The notes below the pieces were generated by a model. The model saw nothing but the letters and a program-made list of their open reading frames with translations. It was not told the origin of the DNA and searched no databases. Of a stretch of DNA of 32,043 nucleotides, positions 27,430 through 32,043 are shown piece after piece (position 1 is the stretch's first letter; each line of letters starts with the position of its first letter). The position numbers and the translations under genes are program-made. The DNA comes from Sphingomonadaceae bacterium (GTDB lineage Bacteria; Pseudomonadota; Alphaproteobacteria; Sphingomonadales; Sphingomonadaceae): the NCBI GenBank assembly GCA_019090585.1, contig JAHRVR010000001.1, positions 1 to 32,043 on the forward strand, in the 5' to 3' direction.

Positions 27430-28252
27430 ACGGCCTACTCTCCTGCCAAACCCCAGCGTTTCTGCTGGTTATGGGCGTCTTAGTCTCTTTCCAGTCGCTG
27501 AAATTGAGAGGCGAGGAGCTATGATCTTCTTTGGGTTTGAATGAGCTGCTTGCGATTCGTGCGGCGACAAGGTTGTGGATTAATCCTCCGCACAATGTAG
27601 CAAATCCAACTTGCGGTTGGTACATTCGATTCACGCATTGCGATTCCAACCGCTAGATGCACGGAAACCGTGAGCCCAAGTGCCTACGAAGCCACACTTC
27701 CCTTCCAAAAGGTAGTGTTCCTCGGCTCACTGCTTCCTCTTTTTCCCCTATTTCTCCCTTCGGGGCAATGCCATTTTCCACAGGATTTTTAGCTCAGCTT
27801 AACATTTCCCCGACGTTCTGAAGGCTTGGGCAAGCCAATTAAAGCCACTTTAGCTGAAATCAATTTTACGATGACCTTGGTCTATCCAATGACCATAATT
27901 CATCTTCTTTTCTTGAAAGTGCCAATCGTCAAATTAGTGTTTTGAACGATCGGTTAACAAAACCTCCGACAGAGCATCCGTCGCTACCAATTTGAACTGT
28001 TTAACTCCTGCCGCAAAATTGCTCTCGCCGAGCATATCGGCCATACCTCAGAAATCCTGCAAGCGACCACCTGGGAACAACCTAGCCGCTTCCGTTATTC
28101 GCGGTAAGAGTTAGTCACCTATTTGTCGCAACAATGTGAGAAGTATGGGCGATCTTGAGAGTCTTTTCGATCCGTTGAAAGATTGCGGTTTGATCTAAAC
28201 TTGGCGCCACGCACTTACTTCCAAAGACTTAACCCACTGATCTATATATGAG

Positions 28253-28299
28253 AATGGTGCGCCCGACAGGATTCGAACCTGTGGCCCCCAGATTAGGAA
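28253..28299 (-). repeat. 47-bp direct repeat copy 2: identical tRNA-Arg(CCU) 3' fragment, candidate att site
   Basis: Identical to 27383-27429; sequence beyond (ttctatgctctgg...) does not complete a tRNA; integrase starts about 150 bp downstream. Confidence 0.92.
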
Positions 28300-28452
28300 T
28301 TCTATGCTCTGGCTTTTCTCGGACCATCTCGGATGACAAAACTGGCTAATATTAGGGCTTTATAGTCCTATACTGTGCATTACCGTCCATCAGCATTTGC
28401 ACCAAAGTGGTACCTAAGGTAACAGGCGGGCATCCCAGTGAGAGGATGTCGC

Positions 28453-29682
28453 ATGGCTACGAAGCTCACCGATGCCAAGCTGAAGGGGCTCAAGCCACCG
28501 TCGGCAGGGCAATCCGAAATCAGTGACACGGACGTGCCCGGCCTTCGTGTGCGCATCGGCACGACTGGCGCGAAGACATTCATCATTCGCAAGCGAGTGG
28601 CGGGCAAGATCCGCAACATTACCGTCGGACGATATGGCCCTCGCTTCGGCCTGGCGGACGCTCGGCGAAAGGCGCGTTCCCTGTTGAGCGATATTGAAGC
28701 AGGGAAAGCACCACCAGCGCCTAAGGGAAAGGGCAGTGTCTCGTCCCTGACAATCCGAGCGATGATGCCGCAATATCTCGAAAGCAAGGCTGGCCTTCGA
28801 TCCTACTCTGAAGTCGAGAGGATCCTGCGCAGCTATGTTCTGCCAACCTTGGGCGATCGGCTTGCCGACACAGTGACGCGTGGTGACGTTACGCAACTGC
28901 TCGACCAGCTGCAGGCCGACGGCTCCCCGTCCCGCGCCCGCGCCGTGCATGCGCAGCTGTCCGCCTTCTATAGCTGGGCGCTGCCTCGCCTCGATCGGCT
29001 TCCGGCAAACCCATGCCGCGACGCGGGCAAGCCCGCCAAACCCAAAGCCCGCGACCGAGTGCTTGGCGATGATGAGTTGGCAGCGCTCTGGCGCGTCGCC
29101 GATGCAGAGTCTGCGCCCTGGGGGCCGGCGCTCAAGATCCTGATGCTAACTGGCGCGCGCCGCGATGAGGTGTTTTCGGCCGATCACAGCGAATTTGACC
29201 TTGACGCTCAGGAGTGGAGCATTCCTGCCGAGCGATCGAAGAACGGCCTGCCGCACCTGGTCCCGCTGTCCGATGTTGTGCTGGCGGTGGTGGCAGGAGT
29301 CGCCGAGGTAGAGGGCAGTGGCAAGCTGTTTCCGGCGCGCGGCAATATGGAGAAAGGGGTTAGCGGCTACTCCAAGGGCATACGTCGCATCCGTTCCGCG
29401 CTCGACAAGGCGCTGGACAGAAAGACCGGACCGCACTGGCAAATGCATGACATTCGCCGCACGGTGGCGACTGGCATGCAGCGCATTGGGGTCCGCTTCG
29501 AAGTGACCGAGGCAGTGCTCAACCATTTGAGCGGTGCGCGATCGGGCATCGCCGGCGTCTATCAGCGCCATGACTGGAAAGCCGAAAAGCGCGATGCACT
29601 GGATGCGTGGTCGCGGCACTTGCTCGCAATCGTCGCCAAGGCCGATCGCAGCAACGTCATCGATCTGGAGTTGGTTGGATGA
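28453..29682 (+). CDS. P4-type tyrosine recombinase/integrase with N-terminal DUF4102-like arm-binding domain
   Basis: MATKLTDAKLKGLKPPSAGQSEISDTDVPGLRVRIG; catalytic R (LTGARRDEV), HxxR (HDIRRT), H (LNHLSG) and Y (GVYQRHDW). ATG 28453 with upstream AGAGGA preferred to GTG 28438. Confidence 0.95.
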   Translation: MATKLTDAKLKGLKPPSAGQSEISDTDVPGLRVRIGTTGAKTFIIRKRVAGKIRNITVGRYGPRFGLADARRKARSLLSDIEAGKAPPAPKGKGSVSSLTIRAMMPQYLESKAGLRSYSEVERILRSYVLPTLGDRLADTVTRGDVTQLLDQLQADGSPSRARAVHAQLSAFYSWALPRLDRLPANPCRDAGKPAKPKARDRVLGDDELAALWRVADAESAPWGPALKILMLTGARRDEVFSADHSEFDLDAQEWSIPAERSKNGLPHLVPLSDVVLAVVAGVAEVEGSGKLFPARGNMEKGVSGYSKGIRRIRSALDKALDRKTGPHWQMHDIRRTVATGMQRIGVRFEVTEAVLNHLSGARSGIAGVYQRHDWKAEKRDALDAWSRHLLAIVAKADRSNVIDLELVG

Positions 29683-30149
29683 GCGGTAGGGAACCTGATA
29701 CGGTTGGTCACGAGTGGACGGCTTGGTATGCCCTCGAAGGCGATGAGCCACTGAGGCGAGTGAAAGAGGCAGCTGACCATTTCGCTCAACGGCTGCTCGA
29801 TTTGGGAGAGCGCTTGCGTGAGAATGGTGACCGCGAGGGCGATGAGCTGACGGCTTCGGTCGCGTTGCTTCTAATCGCTCTTTCAGAGATCGCGGACGAA
29901 GACGGCGAGTCGGCTTTCAAGATCGCGCGGCGCAAGGCCGGGAAGCCTGTGAACTATCACGAAAGGGCCCGCAAGGGGCGGCGTGCTGCAATTATCTCGT
30001 TTCGCTTGGAGTCTGAAGGTTGGAAGACTGAGGCAGCTGTGGAGCAGGCCGCGAGCGAGACTGATTTAAAGCGAGCTGAGGTATTCCATTGGCGGCGTTC
30101 ACACAGGGATTGGCTGCAGTCTCGCGGTCCGAATAATTGCCAAGACTAA
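29679..30149 (+). CDS. Hypothetical mobile-element protein, translationally coupled to integrase
   Basis: ATGA overlap with integrase stop at 29679; MSGREPDTVGHEWTAWYALEGDEPLRRVKEAADHFAQRLL...; same frame as track ORF 29607..30149. Confidence 0.65.
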   Translation: MSGREPDTVGHEWTAWYALEGDEPLRRVKEAADHFAQRLLDLGERLRENGDREGDELTASVALLLIALSEIADEDGESAFKIARRKAGKPVNYHERARKGRRAAIISFRLESEGWKTEAAVEQAASETDLKRAEVFHWRRSHRDWLQSRGPNNCQD

Positions 30150-30220
30150 CATATTGCTGACAGGGCGGGCCGTGCCGCTAATTAGTCCTGCATCCTTCCA
30201 AACGAAGATGGATGCAGAAC

Positions 30221-30400
30221 ATGACAACACTTCTACGACTTCCTGAAGTTCTCGCTCGCACGAATCTGTCACGGAGCAAGCTGTACGAACTGCTTGACGC
30301 CGGCCAATTCCCTAAGCCTTGCAAAGCTGGCGAGCGGGTGAATACCTGGGCCGATACAGAGATTGAAGAATGGATACAGACGCGACTCGCTGATCGCTGA
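30221..30400 (+). CDS. AlpA family helix-turn-helix transcriptional regulator/excisionase-like
   Basis: MTTLLRLPEVLARTNLSRSKLYELLDAGQFPKPCKAGERVNTWADTEIEEWIQTRLADR: MerR-like wHTH typical of AlpA; track ORF starts at 30212. Confidence 0.9.
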   Translation: MTTLLRLPEVLARTNLSRSKLYELLDAGQFPKPCKAGERVNTWADTEIEEWIQTRLADR

Positions 30401-30405
30401 TTTCA

Positions 30406-31596
30406 GTGACCACTCGCGATATTTTATCCCCGCCCGGACGGCGCAATAATGGCAAGCCGGCACCGATCGATGGTGCAGAACTACTCGAGCGCGTCGAGCA
30501 ATTCGCGCAGCGGTTCATCGCATTCCCATCGTCAGAGACCGCTGTCGCCTTGGTCCTCTGGGTAACCCATGCGCACATCATGGACGCTTGGGACTCCACA
30601 CCCAGACTGGCGGTGCTTTCGCCTGAACCTGGCAGCGGAAAGAGCCGTGTACTTGAGGTAGCGGAAAGGCTGGTCCCTCGCCCGGTGCAGGCTGTGAACG
30701 TCACACCGGCATACCTATTCCGAAAGGTTGGCGATGAGGCGGGGCGGCCAACCATCCTATTCGATGAAATCGACACCGTGTTCGGACCAAAGGCAAAGGA
30801 CAATGAGGAAATCCGAGGGATGCTTAACGCTGGGCACAGGCGGGATGGCGTTGCAGGCCGGTGCGTCGTGAAGGGTAAGATCATCGAAACAGAAGAGATC
30901 CCGGCCTACTGTGCAGTGGCGGTTGCAGGCCTCGGCCGCCTTCCTGATACCATTCTTTCGCGATCAGTCGTCATCCGGATGCGTCGACGCTCGCCGGATG
31001 AGGTTATCGAGCCATTTAGGCGGCGGGTAGTTGAGGATGAAACACAGGCGCTTCGGGATGACCTGGCGCTATGGGCTGAACAGGTCGAGAGCCGTGTGCA
31101 TGGTGTCTGGCCAAATATGCCACCCGATATTGCAGATCGTGACGCGGACGTGTGGGAGCCGTTGCTTGCAATCGCAGACGCCGCTGGTGGTTCGTGGCCG
31201 GGACGGTCGCGTGTTGCGGCTGTTGCGCTTGTTGCGGACTCTAAGCGGGAGGCACCCAGCCTCGGAGTGAAGCTGCTTTCAGACCTTCGGTCAGTATTTG
31301 GTGAGCACGATCGCCTATCCACACAGTCCATCCTTAATGGATTACATGAGATAGATGAGTCTCCTTGGTCCGATCTCAGGGGGAAGCCATTAGACGCGCG
31401 GCGCTTATCGCTGATGCTCAAGGACTATGGGATTAAGTCGACGACAGTCCGCATTGGCGATCAGACTCCCAAAGGTTACCTTCGGACAGGCCTGTATGAT
31501 GCTTGGCAGCGGTATTTGAGTGAGCCTACCGATAACTCCGCAACAAGCGCAACAGCCGCAACGGAGGACAGGGCTTTCAAGGCGGACGATTGGTGA
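30406..31596 (+). CDS. DUF3631 domain P-loop NTPase of mobile elements
   Basis: Walker A-like SPEPGSGKSRVLEVAE, Walker B-like ILFDEIDTVFGPK, and C-terminal half ADVWEPLLAIADAAGGSWPGRSRVAAVAL as in DUF3631 proteins; GTG start at 30406. Confidence 0.85.
   Translation: MTTRDILSPPGRRNNGKPAPIDGAELLERVEQFAQRFIAFPSSETAVALVLWVTHAHIMDAWDSTPRLAVLSPEPGSGKSRVLEVAERLVPRPVQAVNVTPAYLFRKVGDEAGRPTILFDEIDTVFGPKAKDNEEIRGMLNAGHRRDGVAGRCVVKGKIIETEEIPAYCAVAVAGLGRLPDTILSRSVVIRMRRRSPDEVIEPFRRRVVEDETQALRDDLALWAEQVESRVHGVWPNMPPDIADRDADVWEPLLAIADAAGGSWPGRSRVAAVALVADSKREAPSLGVKLLSDLRSVFGEHDRLSTQSILNGLHEIDESPWSDLRGKPLDARRLSLMLKDYGIKSTTVRIGDQTPKGYLRTGLYDAWQRYLSEPTDNSATSATAATEDRAFKADDW
31213..31238 (+). repeat. Left arm of perfect 26-bp inverted repeat made of 9-bp units
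   Basis: GTTGCGGCTGTTGCGCTTGTTGCGGA; exact reverse complement of 31537-31562. Confidence 0.95.
31537..31562 (-). repeat. Right arm of perfect 26-bp inverted repeat made of 9-bp units
   Basis: TCCGCAACAAGCGCAACAGCCGCAAC; three 9-mers related to CCGCAACAA. Confidence 0.95.
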
Positions 31597-31879
31597 TGGG
31601 GGGCGGTCCAAAGTCCAGAAAGTTGGTGGCTTCCCTACCGCTGTCCCCCTCACGCGGAGACTTTTTTCCCGCGGAGAGAGTTTTTCGGACTGGCGGGTGC
31701 GATTTGACAGCGCAAGGATGCCGATTGTGCGCTGGGACCGTTCGAAGTGACCGTTGCAGCGAATGGCCTTCATTGCCAGCGAGACAGCGCGACAGGCCCG
31801 CGTCCCGAACCGATCTCATCCCCTGGCACCCCTTCCGCCGTTCCCGCTCTTATTTCCCGAATAGACGACCGAGGCGGCG

Positions 31880-32043
31880 ATGACTGATCTTGACTTATTC
31901 GGTGAGCCAATCCTGCCACCTCGCGGTCCTGGCCGTCCACGCCACGAGCCGACTCGTGCCACGCGAACGAACGTCAAACGGATGCAAAGCCAAGGCCACG
32001 CGCAGCCCGCGATCGCGGCAGCGTTGGCCATCACGATCCCAAC
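31880..32043 (+). CDS. Small mobile-element protein, N-terminal part (cut by window end)
   Basis: GAGGCGGCG then ATG: MTDLDLFGEPILPPRGPGRPRHEPTRATRTNVKRMQSQGHAQPAIAAALAITIP; open to window end; 'DLFGEP...PGRPRHEPT' start and HTH-like C-terminus resemble alphaproteobacterial prophage/element proteins. Confidence 0.7.
   Translation, partial: MTDLDLFGEPILPPRGPGRPRHEPTRATRTNVKRMQSQGHAQPAIAAALAITIP

Larger units (their letters stand above)
28253..32043. mobile_element. Integrative element at tRNA-Arg(CCU), left end inside window, right end outside
   Basis: att-like tRNA fragment, adjacent tyrosine integrase, AlpA-like regulator, DUF3631 P-loop protein. Confidence 0.85.

Noticed and set aside
27385-27500. 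An intact tRNA-Arg(CCU) on the minus strand at the first repeat
   Set aside because: After the anticodon loop the 5' anticodon stem (CCAGA) is missing (acggcc instead of tctgg on the plus strand), and no D-arm or GCGCCCG acceptor strand follows.
27377-27649. 90-aa minus ORF (MESQCVNRMYQPQ...GATGSNPVGRTIV)
   Set aside because: Its C-terminus is translated from the tRNA 3' fragment (a common annotation artefact); no recognised domain.
27430-27800. Group I intron splitting tRNA-Arg(CCU), as known in some alphaproteobacteria
   Set aside because: No 5' tRNA exon was found within a plausible distance, and the second identical 3' fragment fits duplication by integration better. The motif TAGCTCAG at about 27788 is on the wrong strand and lacks the rest of a tRNA.
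1-32043. CRISPR arrays, transposases or insertion sequences
   Set aside because: No regularly spaced direct repeats and no transposase-like ORF were seen; the only repeats found are the att pair, the inverted 9-mer arms and small hairpins.

Overview
The window is an alphaproteobacterial chromosome segment; gene content and style look like Sphingomonadales, which is inference. From 1 to about 27.3 kb it is mostly core genes: ntrC (cut by the window edge), ntrB, dusB/nifR3, fused ispDF, cinA-C/pncC, ratA-like, lipA, a beta-carbonic anhydrase, a TPR-like secreted protein, gyrA, a YhhN family protein, trmFO, an EF-hand protein, a squalene/phytoene-synthase-like protein, pdhA/pdhB (lipoyl fusion), ftsB-like, dksA-like, a lipocalin-like protein, an SDR, a GT2 glycosyltransferase and a DUF4282 protein. 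Embedded at 15.2-20.9 kb are six consecutive Tad-pilus minor subunit genes arranged as two G-E-E modules (TadG-like, TadE, TadE; then vWA-TadG, TadE, TadE). Every junction inside a module is a 4-nt stop/start overlap. From 27.38 kb to the window end is a mobile region. Two identical 47-bp direct repeats, 870 bp apart, are 3' fragments of a minus-strand tRNA-Arg(CCU) and resemble tandem att sites. They enclose about 0.8 kb with no convincing gene but clustered hairpins. They are followed by a P4-type tyrosine integrase, a coupled hypothetical gene, an AlpA-like regulator, a DUF3631 P-loop protein and a truncated 'DLFGEP' ORF. The DUF3631 gene contains a perfect 26-bp inverted repeat built from 9-bp iteron-like units. 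No CRISPR array, rRNA or intact tRNA was seen.
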